Part shown: positions 1-10,870 of the stretch, in pieces
Layout of the letters: every line of letters begins with the position of its first letter
How positions within the stretch are numbered: position 1 is the first letter of the stretch
Assembly: GCA_039583875.1 (NCBI GenBank)
Contig: CM077166.1
Span: 90,146,564-90,210,563, forward strand
Reading direction: 5' to 3'
Length of the DNA: 64,000 nucleotides
Source of the DNA: Platanthera guangdongensis
Lineage: Eukaryota > Streptophyta > Magnoliopsida > Asparagales > Orchidaceae
Program-made: the position numbers and the translations under genes
The notes under the pieces: generated by a model
Databases searched by the model: none
The model's input: only the letters and a program-made list of their open reading frames with translations
What the model was told of the DNA's origin: nothing

Positions 1-695
1 CTCGAAGGCCGTGCCTAACTGAGTTTAGGAAGGTCCGACCGACTTTCGCCTAAATCGGAGGCCTAAAACTCGCTTTACGCGGTGAACCCCTCTAATGGAT
101 TTTACTCCAATCCGGGAGATTTGAACGTCTGCCTCTCTCGAGGGGTGCGAACAACTCCCTTTACTCTTGAGTGCTCATTTCAAACTTTCGGCCTCTCGGC
201 TAGCCCAGAATGAAAGCAAAGGTGGAGAGTATATATCGATAATATACCTCCAACCCGTGATAAATCAAGAGTAATTCAAAGCTAAACCCTAAAAAGAAAA
301 GGTAAGATTCAAAGCATCATAACCTAATCACTCGAACCTCGGATCAATTAGATCGAGTACATGGAGGATTAGTTAATCATGGTGAGGTGGAAGAGGGAGA
401 TGAGTAGAAGAAAAATACTGAAAACAGAGCAGGAACGAAAAAGAAAACAACACTTTTTATTAAGAGAAACAGTGATCTTACAGCTTGAAAACCAGAGATT
501 ACAAGAACATGAAAAGGAAACTACACTATCATTAGCATCATACTACAGAAAGAAGCTAGGAGCTAATACAGGAAAAGCATAAAGCTAGAGCTACGAACTA
601 GAAATGAAAATACATGCTTAAAAGTTCAGAAAAACAAAGGACAGAACCTCCCCTCTCAAAGCGAAAGTTGTCCTAAAACCCCTGGAGTTGGGCTC

Positions 696-703
696 TATTT
701 ATA
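696..703 (-). promoter_or_regulatory. Putative TATA box of the antisense LTR
   Basis: TATTTATA on the plus strand reads TATAAATA on the minus strand. It sits just downstream (minus sense) of the palindrome array, as do the TATAAAT boxes in the array LTRs. Confidence 0.5.
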
Positions 704-720
704 GAATTTTTTCGGGTCGG

Positions 721-1205
721 GTCACGCCCCCCTGTCACGCCTTGGTCGGGCGTGACCCTGGGGCGTGACACATTTGGCGCGACTTTTTCGGGCAGGAATT
801 GAATTCTGACGGAGTTGTTGCGGTACACGCCCACTGGTCACGCCCTGGTAGGGCGTGACCCTGGGGCGTGTTCTTTGCGGCGTGACTTTGGGAGCTGAAA
901 TTGAATGCTGGAGGTGACGGGCGGAATTGCTGAAGTACATGCCCATATGTCACGCCCGGGTCAGGCGTGACCCTGGGGCGTGACACTTTCGGTGCGACGG
1001 TGGAGCGGGAAAAACGAGCGCGCTGCGGCGATTCCTCGGAACCTGGGGACACGCCTATAGTACACGCCCGTGTCGGGTGTGTCACGGGCGTGACCGAGGG
1101 CGTGTACACAAAGTTTCCACGGAATGCAGTTTCGGACCAATTGCTTCATTCCTCTGGGTACACGCCCTAGGTACACGCCCTGGTAGGGCGTGACCTTGGG
1201 GCGTG
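721..1205. repeat. Array of GTCACGCC / GGCGTGAC inverted words
   Basis: About ten copies of CACGCCC and GGGCGTG words occur as direct and inverted repeats, for example CACGCCCTGGTAGGGCGTG near 840. The same words fill the U3 of the array LTRs and occur in the Athila LTR at 57717-57765. Confidence 0.7.
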
Positions 1206-1369
1206 TCACAGCAAACTTCGGCTGAAAGCCGTGAAAACCTGCAAAAAGCAGAAAAAATGCATTAGCGACAAAAATATATACAAAGGGGAATCAAAACAAG
1301 TACTTTACAAGACATGATTGGCTTTAAAACCCCGAAAATATCCTAATAAAATTGACTGCAAACGTATTA

Positions 1370-1750
1370 TCAGTTTGCAAGAAACAAACATCTGTGCCCA
1401 CATCAACTGCTGAAGCTGAATATATGGCAGCAGGTAGTTGTTGCTCACAGATCTTGTGGATTCAAAATCAGCTCCTAGACTATGGCTACAACTTAGAGAA
1501 GTCAAAAATATTCTGTGATAACACTAGTGCTATTTCTATAGCACAAAATCCAGTCCTCCATAGTTGGACAAAACATATAGAAATTAGGCATCACTTTTTA
1601 AGGGGCAATGTTGAGAAAAATAAATTTAAACTTCAATATATCCCAACTGACTTTCAAAGGGGAGATATTTTCACCAAACCATTGGATGAAAAGAAACATA
1701 CATTCTTCCTGAATCAGTTAGGAATGTTAGATGGAGGAAGTTTAAAATAA
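1370..1750 (+). pseudogene. Ty1/copia RNase H, C-terminal part
   Basis: The translation contains the hallmark end of a copia polyprotein: KKQTSV, STAEAEYMAA, the catalytic-region motif CDNTSAI, the TKHIEIRHHFLR block and DIFTKPL, ending in a TAA stop. RNase H degrades the RNA strand of the RNA/DNA hybrid during reverse transcription. Upstream of KKQTSV the normal LVSWFS-type sequence is lost and the reading degenerates near 1345-1370. The rest of gag-pol is missing, so this is a 5'-truncated element. It is in the same orientation as the extra ORF and 3' LTR that follow, and fits them as one element ending at 8219. Confidence 0.85.
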
Positions 1751-1839
1751 GATCCAAGATTTTAAAACTCTAAAATTGACCAAGGCTAGGCAAACAATTT
1801 GATTTTTCTAGTGTCTATAGGTTGTTTCTGGTCTCTGAA

Positions 1840-2060
1840 CTGCGCTCGACGTTTTCCCAAAGATCGTCGAACGGAGATCGACGTTCTTAGAAATCGTCGA
1901 CCGGGAGTTCAGCGCTTTCCAGAGAGTGCTAAGCTATCGTCTTCGGTCAGCGATCGTCGAACGGAGCTCGACACTCTCCAATATCGTCGAACGGAGATCG
2001 ACGATATTGAAGACCTTTCAGATTCCTTTAGAAGCCCAGATCGTCGAACGGAGTTCAATG
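1840..2060. repeat. Inverted-word array ATCGTCGAAC / GATCGACG
   Basis: At least five copies of TCGTCGAACGGAG occur, several followed by GATCGACG, giving short palindromes. Similar words occur in the LTR of the same element (6890-7140), in the solo LTR (43505-43790) and in the Athila LTR (57845-57985). The array lies between the RNase H stop and the start of the extra ORF. One long frame (1799-2596) reads through it, but this is unlikely to be selected coding sequence. Confidence 0.6.
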
Positions 2061-2184
2061 ATCTTTCGTTTTCTGCGTCGAACCCTAATATAAAATTCAT
2101 TTTTCGGCCGGCGTTCTCCCTTTGCGCTTTCATACTCTCTGCAGAATTTCCCTTTCCCTCCAAACTTTTCTACACTTGGCCTTT

Positions 2185-2204
2185 TGTTTGTTCATTTTTG
2201 CAGG
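2185..2204 (+). promoter_or_regulatory. Putative 3' splice site before the extra ORF
   Basis: A T-rich tract followed by TTTTTGCAG and then G ends 6 nt before the ATG at 2210. It matches the plant 3' splice-site consensus. It suggests, without proving, that the downstream ORF is expressed from a spliced subgenomic RNA, as retroviral env genes are. Confidence 0.4.
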
Positions 2205-4417
2205 TTAAAATGGCCGTTTCTGTTGTAGTTTTGGCAGCAATGAAATTTGACACTGGATTCGATATTGATATGGACTCATTTGAGAACAGTGATCAGATTT
2301 TCAAGGATATTCTGGATTTATTCAAAGATCAACATCTAGTATACATCATGACCACAAGGATAAAACTGGCTGCAGATGAAATCAAAGAATGGGTGTATAC
2401 TGCTCACAATCAAGATCAAAATACAGTGATTGGAACTATATCAGGAAATCAAGTATCTCTTACTCCTGTTATATTAACAGAGGTTTTTCAATTAAGTACT
2501 GGTCAAGATTCTCTTGTGTTGTCTGGAGAAGAGTTTGCAAGTATGCTCGATAGAATGGGTCATTCAGCAGCAAACCCTAACAAGCTGGCTGCTTAAGAAA
2601 AATCTGTCAGTGGAATACAGGTTTCTAGCAGATGTTGTTGGAAAGGTCCTGTTAGCAAAACATTCTGCCCATGATACCATATCCAGGTATCAATTCTTTT
2701 TAATGGGTGCTTTGGTGGATCAGAAACAGTTGATTTGGGGAGAAGTTTTCTTTGATCTAATTAAGAAGAATGTGAATAAGAATTTTTTCAATTTTGGAAG
2801 GATTCTAGGGCTATTTCTTCATAGCAGATTCCCTGAGCTGCTTGTTTCAAATGGGATGCATATCAATGCCTCTAAGAGGTTAACCTGTGCCCTCTTTGGC
2901 AAATGGGACAGGCAAATTGCAAAGCCAAGCAGAGCCTCTACAGTCATCTCATCTTCAGGCACCAGGAATGATCCAGTCACTTCCCACCAGGCAACTGCCC
3001 CATCAGAAGAACTGCCTACCTCCTCATCTCCACCTTCTCCACCTACTGTTCCCTCAACAAATATCACATCCACCATAACCATCTCAATTTCATCCCCCAT
3101 ATCCATTCCATCTCCAAACTCAATTCATTCACCATTATCAATATCCACTGAAGATGTTTTCCATACATTACATCATAATCTACACATAACCATTGACTCA
3201 TCATCTCACCTTCCATCCTTCACTCTGTTAGATGATTCCTATATGGATGATTCTCCCTCCTCACCCTTGAGCCACCATCTACTTCTACATCATATCAACA
3301 ACTACTACAAGAAATCCTTGCTCAACCATCCTTCACTCCATCTATCTTCATTCCATTAACTTCCATCTCCACCATTCCTATATCTCAACCATCAATTCTA
3401 CCATCCACATTAACACTTTCTCCAACCATATCTACAGCTCCTCCTACATCCATCTCTGCCACACTCATCTCTACGTCTACTCAAACACCATTTGAGCAAG
3501 TAGATCTCTCAGCCATAGCAGATAAGCTCTATGAGATGTTAGCTCCAAGGCTATCACTCCTGCTGGAGACCTCCCTAGCTCCTCTTCTGAAATCAGTTCA
3601 GGAGTTATCTGACAGGCTTTCTTCCCTATATCCTCCTCAGGCAATCCTTTCTGTTGGGTGCCTAGATCCAGTAACTACTGAGTCTAAGAAGGGGGAGATG
3701 CCATATGAAGTAGACAGATTGCCTGCTTCAGAGATTCCAGTTACAGCTCCAGTTCCAGTTATAACATTTGACCTCAGGTCACTGCTGTCAGATTTTGATA
3801 CTGCTTACCTCAGCTGTCTTCCAGATCAGAAAACTGAAGATCTTACTTAGGCCATTGTGCCTATTTCTAGCAGTGAGCCCAGCATAATATCTTCTTATAT
3901 AAATTCTTTCAAGGCTGTGGACAGTGCTCCTTCAATTTCTGTTATTCCTACTGCTGCTGATGCTGTTTTAGTTTCAGATGATATGCTTATGACAGAGGCT
4001 AATGACTCTGAGCCTGCTGTTTCTGTTGTTATTTCTGAATCTGTTGTTCCAGTTACATCTGTTAGTGCTGTTTTTGTTACTTCTACTGCTGCTGTTGTTT
4101 CTTCTGTTCAATCCTAATAATAAAGAGATTGCATCAAAAGGCTTGATGAACTATATGACAATCCTCCGAGCTCAGATAGTGATCAATTTAGAACTGATTC
4201 TGATGATTCCTCTACAACCATTACAAGGAAGAGGAAAGCTAGAAGCAAGGCCCTAAAGAAAGTTCCTCGGGAGAAAATTAAACATATAAATGATATTCCA
4301 TAGTATATTTGGCATGATTGTCCAATTTCAGAACCATGGATGCAATTTTCCAGGAATCAACTAAATGCAATGAAGAAAAAGAGGAAATATGATAAAGGAT
4401 CATGTCACTTCAATCCT

Positions 4418-4437
4418 CCTCCTCCTCCTCCTCCTTC
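4418..4437 (+). repeat. (CCT)n microsatellite encoding polyproline
   Basis: A short run of CCT triplets inside the extra ORF encodes about eight consecutive prolines. Confidence 0.7.
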
Positions 4438-4964
4438 ACCAGATGCAGGTATTGGTGGAAGTTCTGCTTATCAGTCATCTGTTGCTAAGAGTCAAAGCAC
4501 CTCTCAGTTTCAAGGAAGATCTCAATCAAGAGAATGTCAATCAAGAGTCTACCAGTCCAGAAGAGGACACTATAGGGGAAATCAAAGAGAATTCAGAGTT
4601 TATTCCAAAGGTTATTCTAGGTAGCATCCTAAGCATAGGGAAGGACAAGGTCCCACTGACACTACATCTGGTCCTTTCCCTTTTAAGTTAAGAGATTTAG
4701 TTTCTTCCAGAGCTACTGATGTTTCATCAAACATATATGAACCTCCTGTTCCATTTGAAGACCCAGAGAATAATCCTACCTCTTGGACAGCTAGAATGAA
4801 AGAGTTGGCTGCACTAGATCAAATTAAAAAGGCAAGAGAACAAGGAAAAGATACATCAAATTTCACCACTCTATCAGAACCGAGAAAGAAAGATCTTGAA
4901 AGATATTCTTCCAGCAAATTCTTTGACTCAGAAAGCTATATAAAGCTACACCCAGAAGCTGTAG

Positions 4965-5270
4965 TGATGTAGGGATGTCGGATCGGAGATCTCCACAGAT
5001 CTAACACTCTATCTCCGCTCTACACGTCGTAGATCTACCGCACCTACACAGCACCTATCGCCCATAGTAGTTCCTCGTCATAAAACGCAGCACAAACAAT
5101 AAGGGAGGAATGGTCGACTCGAAAACAACGATCGAAAATTTGAGTTGGAATATTCCCCAAGAAAACACAAAGGTTGCCACTCCTTTTTGAGAGCAAGACC
5201 AAGGCTATAGGCTAAGATCCGCTCAGGCAAATAGGATCCACCCGATCCGGAAATAAAAAGCCTTGCAACG
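4965..5270 (+). repeat. Left inverted terminal arm
   Basis: 306 bp, begins TGATGTAGGG; inverted partner at 6126-6431 with a few substitutions. Confidence 0.8.
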
Positions 5271-6125
5271 TCATTTTTGTTTCAAAACATGCAGCGATTA
5301 ATTTAAAGATCGCGGAGAAAACGATTTGTGAAAATCCACCACAACTAAGGAGAAGAATCACACAAGGAAGAGGAAAGAGATTACCCAACCGGAAAGAGTT
5401 TCACACAAGATAACTGTGGGAGAATCACTCTCTCCACGGATCCACCGGTTTCACACCGAATGGGGCTGCTTCCGTCTTCCACGGAGTCACACCGATAGAA
5501 GCCACGCCTGAGTCGCACCGAACGGGGATGGAGGAGGCAAGGTTTGACTTCACACCAGGGGGGGCGGCTATAGGATTCTCTCCATGGTGGTCGAAATTCC
5601 TCAAGGGGGATTTAGGGTTTCTTTTTCCAATTCTTTAACTCTTCATGATAGCCTCCTTTAAATAGGAGTTACAAACAAGGCTTATCCCTTCATGATGGAG
5701 ATTTAATCTCATCCATCCAAATGGCTAATTGCACACCAATACTAAAAAATAGTTCAAAATGAAAAAATAACAACACATGCAATGAATATAAAATTATCAC
5801 ATAAGCATAGGATAATTTTATATTCCAAATATAAAATAGAGTGCAAGAAAAGGAAATAAATAAAGCTAATGCGTTGTCGTGGTGGTAGCACGTCGCAGGC
5901 GGAGGTTGTAGCGTATCCTTCCGTTAGCGTCATCGTGCCGCCTCACGTCCTTGAGTCGTATGGCCTTATCAACCGGATCATCAGCAGCATCGTCAACATT
6001 GTCTTCAAATGGTGGAGGATGGGGCACGCCATCAATCCTCCCCCACTCAAATGCACGCATCTCCGTTGCGTGGTCCAAGCGATAGCGGTGAAGGAGAGTG
6101 AACTTCAATGGCAAAACGAAAACGC

Positions 6126-6431
6126 CGTTGCAAGGCTTTTTATTTCTGGATCGGGTGGATCCTATTTGCCTGAGCGGATCTTGGCCTATAGCCTTGGTCT
6201 TGCTCTCAAAACGGAGTGCCAACCTTTGTGTTTTCTTGGGGAATATTGCGACTCAAATTTCCGATCGTTGTTTTCGAGTCGACCATTCCTCCCTTGTTGT
6301 TTGTGCTGTGTTTTGTGACGAGGAACTATTGTGGGCGATAGGTGCTGTGTAGGTGCGGTAGATCTACGACGTGTAGAGCGGAGATAGAGCGTTAGATCCG
6401 TGGAGATCTCCGATCCGACATCCCTACATCA
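6126..6431 (-). repeat. Right inverted terminal arm
   Basis: 306 bp, ends CCCTACATCA; inverted partner at 4965-5270. Followed by the TGTAG duplication. Confidence 0.8.
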
Positions 6432-6690
6432 TGTAGTCCCCAGGACAAAACATCAAACTTTTCTAGGTGCAGATGATGACAGAAGATCCAAGAAAGAAGC
6501 TCTTAACACTAACAGAGAAATAATTCTCAAAAGAGCAAGGAAAAGGAATGATTATGTAAGCTGACAATGTTATCTATTCTGACTTTCTGCTGTGATTTTA
6601 TTTGTGTTTCTGCAATGTTGTTTTTGATCTTATATCTGCATTGTATGCTTTTATTTCCTATGTCATGTAAATAGTAATCCTAACCCAAAT

Positions 6691-6699
6691 AGGGGGAGA
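6691..6699 (+). other. Polypurine tract of the copia element
   Basis: AGGGGGAGA immediately precedes the LTR start TGTTGGAACA. This is the usual plus-strand primer position and matches the typical GGGGGAGATTGTTGG junction of plant copia elements. Confidence 0.75.
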
Positions 6700-6700
6700 T

Positions 6701-8219
6701 TGTTGGAACACCCTATTACTGATTTGGGCAAGGATCACTATGTCCTTAGGAAAATTGTTTTGACCTCCTTGTATAATTTTTAAGGTCAATTAGATTGAGT
6801 CTAAGGGTTAGAATTTAGGCTTGAAAGCTGCCCCCAAGACCCTCAGATCAGATATTCAAATTCAGGAGAGTAAGTCATTTTCGTCGAGCTCAGGTCGACG
6901 AATCGTCGAACTTAGTTCGACTATCTCTGAGCTCAGTTTGACGAGTCGTCGAACTCCGTTCGACGATCTTCGATCTCATATCGACGTTTCTGTCTCTATC
7001 TGTTTTCCCAGTTTCTGAGCTCAGGTCGACGATAGTTGAGCTCAGATCGACGATTTCTGTTTCCAGTCTAGTTCCATTCTCTGAGCTCAGGTCGACGATA
7101 GTTGAGCTCAGGTCGACGATTTTCTGGAGATATCGACGATTCTCAAGATTCAAATTCAGACAGTTATGCAATTCTATCTTATTTATTCCCAGCATTTATT
7201 TCATGGATCTTGTAGCCGTTTCAATTAATCTGGACCAAGTTTCAAAGGAGATTTAAAGGAATGTTTTCTAGGACTTTCCTCGAGAGACAAAATTCATTTA
7301 AGGAAGTCATTAATGAGTGGCTAACGACTATCTTGGAGACAGAGAATCAATTCATTCTTTTTAGATCTAAGGAAAAAAAGAGGATATTATTCTGCTTCCC
7401 CCCAATAGTCACACAAAAAAAAGAGAACAATGATACACAGAAAGAGAACAGTCACAGACTGACACACAGACAGAATTCTTTCAGAACACTCACCACTGAA
7501 GGATATCAACATACAGAAAAGAAGATTTTCTAGATCCCTTTTGACTCAAGTGTTCAGATTCTTCATACATCAAGACTCCAGACACTACACATTTTAGCAA
7601 CTGATGGAATCATCCTTTGCTGGAGATCTCATCTACTGAAGGCCTATCACCCTAGGGCAAAGCTTCTTTTCCTGAAAAACTTCAAGATCTCAAGGGGAGC
7701 TTTGACAACATCATCAACTAGTCTTCTCTCTGATTGTTGACAGAGAAGAACATCTCACCTCTTTCTTTTTTTGCTGTACAAGGGTTTCTCAAAACTCCCT
7801 TCAAAAGTTTTGTGCTGGTTTTTGAGACCTTGTCAAAACTCAGTGGTGGCAAGACACCTGATCAAAAAATCTGGTTTGGTTTTTGAGCACCTTATCAAAA
7901 GCTCATTGGTTCCCAGGACACCTGATCAACTCATCCTGTAGTGGATTCCTACCTAGGGTGGTAGAAGAGTGGATGTACCCAGACTGATTAGGGAACCACT
8001 ATAGCTCCTTGTGTCTTCTGGTTGCTATATTTTGTTTGCTGTGTGCTGTGTTTTTATTTCTTGCTTTCATAATTTTTATTTACTACAATCACCTTACACA
8101 TATATTTAAATTAAGTCTTCCACTGCAAAATAATTTTTTAACTTGAAAATTATTTTAATATACTCTATTCAGCCCCCCCCCCCCCTCTAGAGTTAAGGTA
8201 GATCTTATCCCCACTTTCA
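6701..8219 (+). repeat. 3' LTR of the copia element
   Basis: Begins TGTTGGAACACCC and ends CACTTTCA, 1519 bp. It matches the solo LTR at 43331-44935 over its length, including the TCGTCGAAC/GTTCGACGA palindrome array (6890-7140), repeated segments built on GTTTTTGAG...CACCTGATCA (7810-7935), and a C-rich run before CTCTAGAGT near the end. The C run here is 15 nt (8173-8187). No 5' partner LTR is in the window, so the element's own TSD cannot be checked. Confidence 0.8.
6888..7142. repeat. TCGTCGAAC / GTTCGACGA and GAGCTCAG word array in LTR
   Basis: Short inverted words alternate: TCGTCGAACT, TTCGACGA, GAGCTCAGGTCGACGA and similar. These are able to form many alternative small hairpins. They lie in the LTR about 190-440 bp from its start. 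Confidence 0.6.
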
Positions 8220-8419
8220 CTGTCTATAATAACTTAAATCAATTTTTAAATCTTAATGCTTATTGATTCTGCATAATATGCTTCTCTTTAGATTCAGCTC
8301 TCCATAGGATAGAACAGGTCGTAGGGTCGGTGAATCGGGGTCGGCAAGCCGGACTGACCGGTTGGCCTGGCCATTAATTCTATTATTCTATAAATCGACA
8401 CTCTCACCTACCCCCAGAC

Positions 8420-10062
8420 CATTGCCATTACTACAGACATACACCCTCTTCTTATTGCCCTTCTCGCCACTTCCACTCATGCCGAGACTATTGATACCAT
8501 GGTCAAGATGCCACCCGATGCCAACAAAAGGTAAAAATGTTGTAGGCAATTCGCCGAGTACAGCTTCTACGAGGGAAACACCACCGAGCAGGAGTACCTG
8601 GAATTTGTTGATGACTGCATCCTGGCAGGATTCTCTGTGCGCCGACCCGCAGCTGGCGAGGCAATCAACACATTCTTTGAGGATGAGCTCGACTTCCCCA
8701 TTTCGCACTTCGAGGTGGGGTTGCGGTTCCATCTCTTGCCAGAGATTCTCCAAATCCTAAAGTATTATGGGGATGTCCCGGCCAAACTAAACCTGAATTC
8801 CATCACTATGATGGTGGCATTCGCATGCTACCTCCGCCGAGAGTGAATAGAGTTTAACTTGATGGTCTTCAGGAAGCTCTTCATATACCGTGCAACCAAT
8901 AACGGGGTTTCCTTACTTACCGGCTCACAATTCAAGGCCTGTGAGAGGGTCGACAAGAACCACAATTGGTTCTCGATGCTCGTCTTCATCAAGGGTGAGC
9001 TCAGCAACATACCCTACTTGCCTCATTAGAGGAGCGAGGAGGCTAACAGACACCCAACGGTGACGGGCATTGATGCCGAGCTGCACTAGTTCTTCCTCGA
9101 CAAAGGCTTCGAGGTCGCCTTCCTCTGAAGGGTCCTCGACTTGCTCCCCCTGTTCTTCCCAATGAAGGTATAGATCTTTCACTTCATTCCTTATTGGGCT
9201 CGCAAAAAATCCATTTTTTCTAACTCTTAAGTTATTCTGCAGGGGAGCAGCTGATCACCGAGCACCCGCCATTTATGTACTCGGGACTTCACCCCGACCC
9301 ACTCGTGCCCGAGAGGGCAGTCGTCGAGGCCTGCCGGAGCGAGTAGGGTCTCGCCAGGCCATCATCCTGCAAGAAATGACCTGACCCCATTTGCGCCATC
9401 TCGCCTCGCCGTCCCCTGTCTCCAAAGAAGATGAAGAAGGTGATAGCGGTCTCTCAGGGGATACAACAACAACAATAAAAATATATGAGCTCGCCAGAGA
9501 CCACGCCGGAGAAGTCTCCAGACAAAGACCAGATCATAGGCGACTCGCCTGCCTCTCCCACCACTGAGGAGCTCACGGCCCGAGAGCCGGGCTTGCCGAA
9601 GGACCACCGGAACTTTGGTCTCAGCGTGAAGACCAAGGACCTGCTCGACGAGCCAATGGTCCAATGATACGAGCAGGCTCACCGAGTATCCATATCCTCT
9701 CTCCTCCCCTCCTGCTCGGAGCGCCACCCTTCTAGTAGGCACGCCTATTCCCAAGGGTTCAATCTATATGGCTGCGAGGATGTCATGCCCTATAATGACA
9801 TGTGCCTCCAGCTGCTCTCCCCCCGCGTAGGATCTCGCGCAAATATCAACTCATTGTAGCTTCCACCTTAGCGATAACCTTGCGAATGCGAAGCAGGAGC
9901 GGGATGTCGCGAATGACGATGTCGCTGACCTAGCGAAGCGGCTAGCGATCGCCGAGAACATCATCATCAACAACAACAGTGAGGTTGTTAGTATCGGCAG
10001 ACCCCTTCTCCTTTTTACTTAGGTTATCCAAAATTTCTTTCCTTACCTCTCTCGCCATATAG
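8420..10062 (+). pseudogene. Antisense ORF of the Tat-like element, first part
   Basis: In one frame from about 8550 the translation reads EYSFYEGNTTEQEYLEF, then FEVGLRFHLLPEILQILKYYGD and LNLNSITMMVAFACYLRRE. This fits the 'putative gypsy type transposon' (Transposase_28-like) domain in plant retroelement ORFs. Stops at 8844, 9027, 9087 and 9126 mostly look like C-to-T or G-to-A changes of Arg or Trp codons. A likely intron runs from GTATAG at 9169 to TTCTGCAG near 9241. The end (9860-10000) is a coiled coil rich in Ala, Glu, Lys and Asp. A second intron starts near 9982-9990 and its acceptor CATATAG (10056-10062) is where the array inserted. The remainder continues at 53946. Function unknown. 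Confidence 0.5.
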
Positions 10063-10065
10063 GAT
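10061..10065. repeat. Left TSD of the array, AGGAT
   Basis: AGGAT directly precedes the first LTR (TGAAAAGTC) and recurs directly after the last LTR at 53944-53948. Removing the array joins the intron acceptor to the exon continuing GATTCCGAG. Confidence 0.85.
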
Positions 10066-10259
10066 TGAAAAGTCTTTATTTATAGTTTTTTTAATATAGT
10101 TTTTATTTAATAAATAACTATGTTTACTTCTAGTTTTTATTTATTTTTAAATTTATCCTTTTGTTTTCTTATTTCAGGTAAATTTGGGCTGCCAATAGCA
10201 AATTGGAGCTTATAGGACTGACCAGGAGATGAAACAGAAGAATCCTTGAGAAATCACTT

Positions 10260-10855
10260 CTACACGCCCCTGTTACGGGCGTGACCTTAAGGTCACGACC
10301 GTGAACTTCAGGTCACGAGCGTGACCTTCAGGTCACGAGTGTAACAGGTGGTCGTGACCCATAGAGAAGCCCAGAGAACGGGACACATCAGTTTAAAACT
10401 ACAGGCCCCTGGTCACGTGCGTGACGTATAGGTCACGGGCGTGACTAGAATGCGTGACCAAGGGGCTCAATTCGTCGAGCGAAGAATGTCGGACGGTAAA
10501 CTACACGTCCGTGACCCAAAGGTTGCGGGCGTGACCCAGGGCGTGGCATGTGCGTTTCCAGCCAGTAAATCAGCCGTTGCGCCAGATTTCTATTGCAGCT
10601 TAACACGCCCCTGGTCACGGGCATGACCAGGGGGCGTGACGCCTCCATCAACACCTATTTACTCCCGCCGTTTTCAGCTTCCCGCCATTTTCTAGAAACA
10701 GAAATGACACGCCCTAGGTCACGGGCGTGACCTAGGGGCATGACTCGTTATTTAACAGATCTTGGCAGTTTCTCCTCCAACGTTCCCCGATTTTCAAGAC
10801 GGCGGTTTCGAGCCTGATATGCCCTAGGTCACGGGCGTGACCTAGGGCGTGACCT
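10260..10855. repeat. Nested GGTCACG-GG-CGTGACC palindromes in LTR 1
   Basis: Repeated 16-bp units GGTCACGGGCGTGACC occur, several enlarged to arms of about 16-17 nt, such as CACGCCCTAGGTCACG paired with CGTGACCTAGGG at 10710-10745 and again near 10820-10855. Equivalent arrays occupy the same place in LTRs 2-9. LTRs 4, 7 and 8 have lost part of them. Confidence 0.8.
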
Positions 10856-10870
10856 TTTAGATGTTTTTCC

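Larger units (their letters stand above)
1..1345 (-). repeat. Partial LTR of an Athila-like element, antisense
   Basis: Read on the minus strand, this stretch has the same order of parts as the array LTRs further right. A pyrimidine-rich stretch ending in TTGCAG lies near 1240-1260, followed by an array of GTCACG/CGTGAC palindromes, a TATA box, and then a U5-like part whose words (CTCGAGAG, AATCCGG, GGGGTTCACC) resemble those in the LTRs at 10066-53943. It differs too much to belong to the same subfamily. The U5 end is cut off by the window start and the right end abuts a broken copia fragment near 1345-1370, so neither terminus can be placed. Confidence 0.6.
4965..6431. mobile_element. 1.47-kb element with 306-bp inverted termini
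   Basis: The left end TGATGTAGGGATGTCGG is repeated inverted at the right end, CCGACATCCCTACATCA. The outer 306 bp (4965-5270 and 6126-6431) align as inverted repeats without an obvious indel. The element is flanked by a perfect 5-bp duplication TGTAG (4960-4964 and 6432-6436), and the host ORF reads through in frame once the element and one TGTAG are removed. TG...CA ends with a 5-bp duplication are LTR-retrotransposon features, yet the repeats are inverted. The middle has a TTTAAATA box (5657-5664) but no protein that I recognise. It could be an aberrant inverted-LTR product or a foldback-type DNA element. Confidence 0.75.
2210..6564 (+). pseudogene. Extra ORF in env position of the copia element, broken
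   Basis: The chosen start is the ATG right after the splice-like site; the product begins MAVSVVVLAAMKFD. Reading resumes after a frameshift near 2570-2595 and continues with further breaks: a stop at 3848-3850, a frame change near 4117, and stops near 4302 and 4622. It reaches a TGA at 6562-6564 once the inserted element at 4965-6431 is discounted. The intact protein would be well over 1000 residues. Visible parts in order are a globular N-terminal region (residues about 20-230, including FLMGALVD and FGRILGLFLHSRFPELL), a long Ser/Thr/Pro-rich region, a basic RKRKARSKALKK stretch, a polyproline run and an Arg/Gln-rich stretch. The globular part resembles the 'putative plant transposon protein' domains found in extra ORFs of plant retroelements, but this needs a profile search. 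No transmembrane segment typical of an envelope was clear. Confidence 0.55.

Noticed and set aside
379..582. 67-residue basic ORF on the plus strand
   Set aside because: It lies antisense in the U5-like part of an LTR and has no counterpart in related LTRs; most likely chance.
5869..6318. 149-residue ORF across the right half of the inverted-terminus element
   Set aside because: It runs through the terminal arm, which is shared inverted with the left end, and shows no recognisable domain.
10441..10626. Plus-strand ORF of about 61 residues recurring at 14757, 27806 and 52614
   Set aside because: It is a read through the GTCACG palindrome array in LTR U3. Its repetition follows the LTR repeats and there is no sign of coding.
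10260..10855. Regular short repeats that could suggest a CRISPR array
   Set aside because: The sequence is eukaryotic, spacing is irregular, the repeats are nested palindromes, and there are no cas genes.
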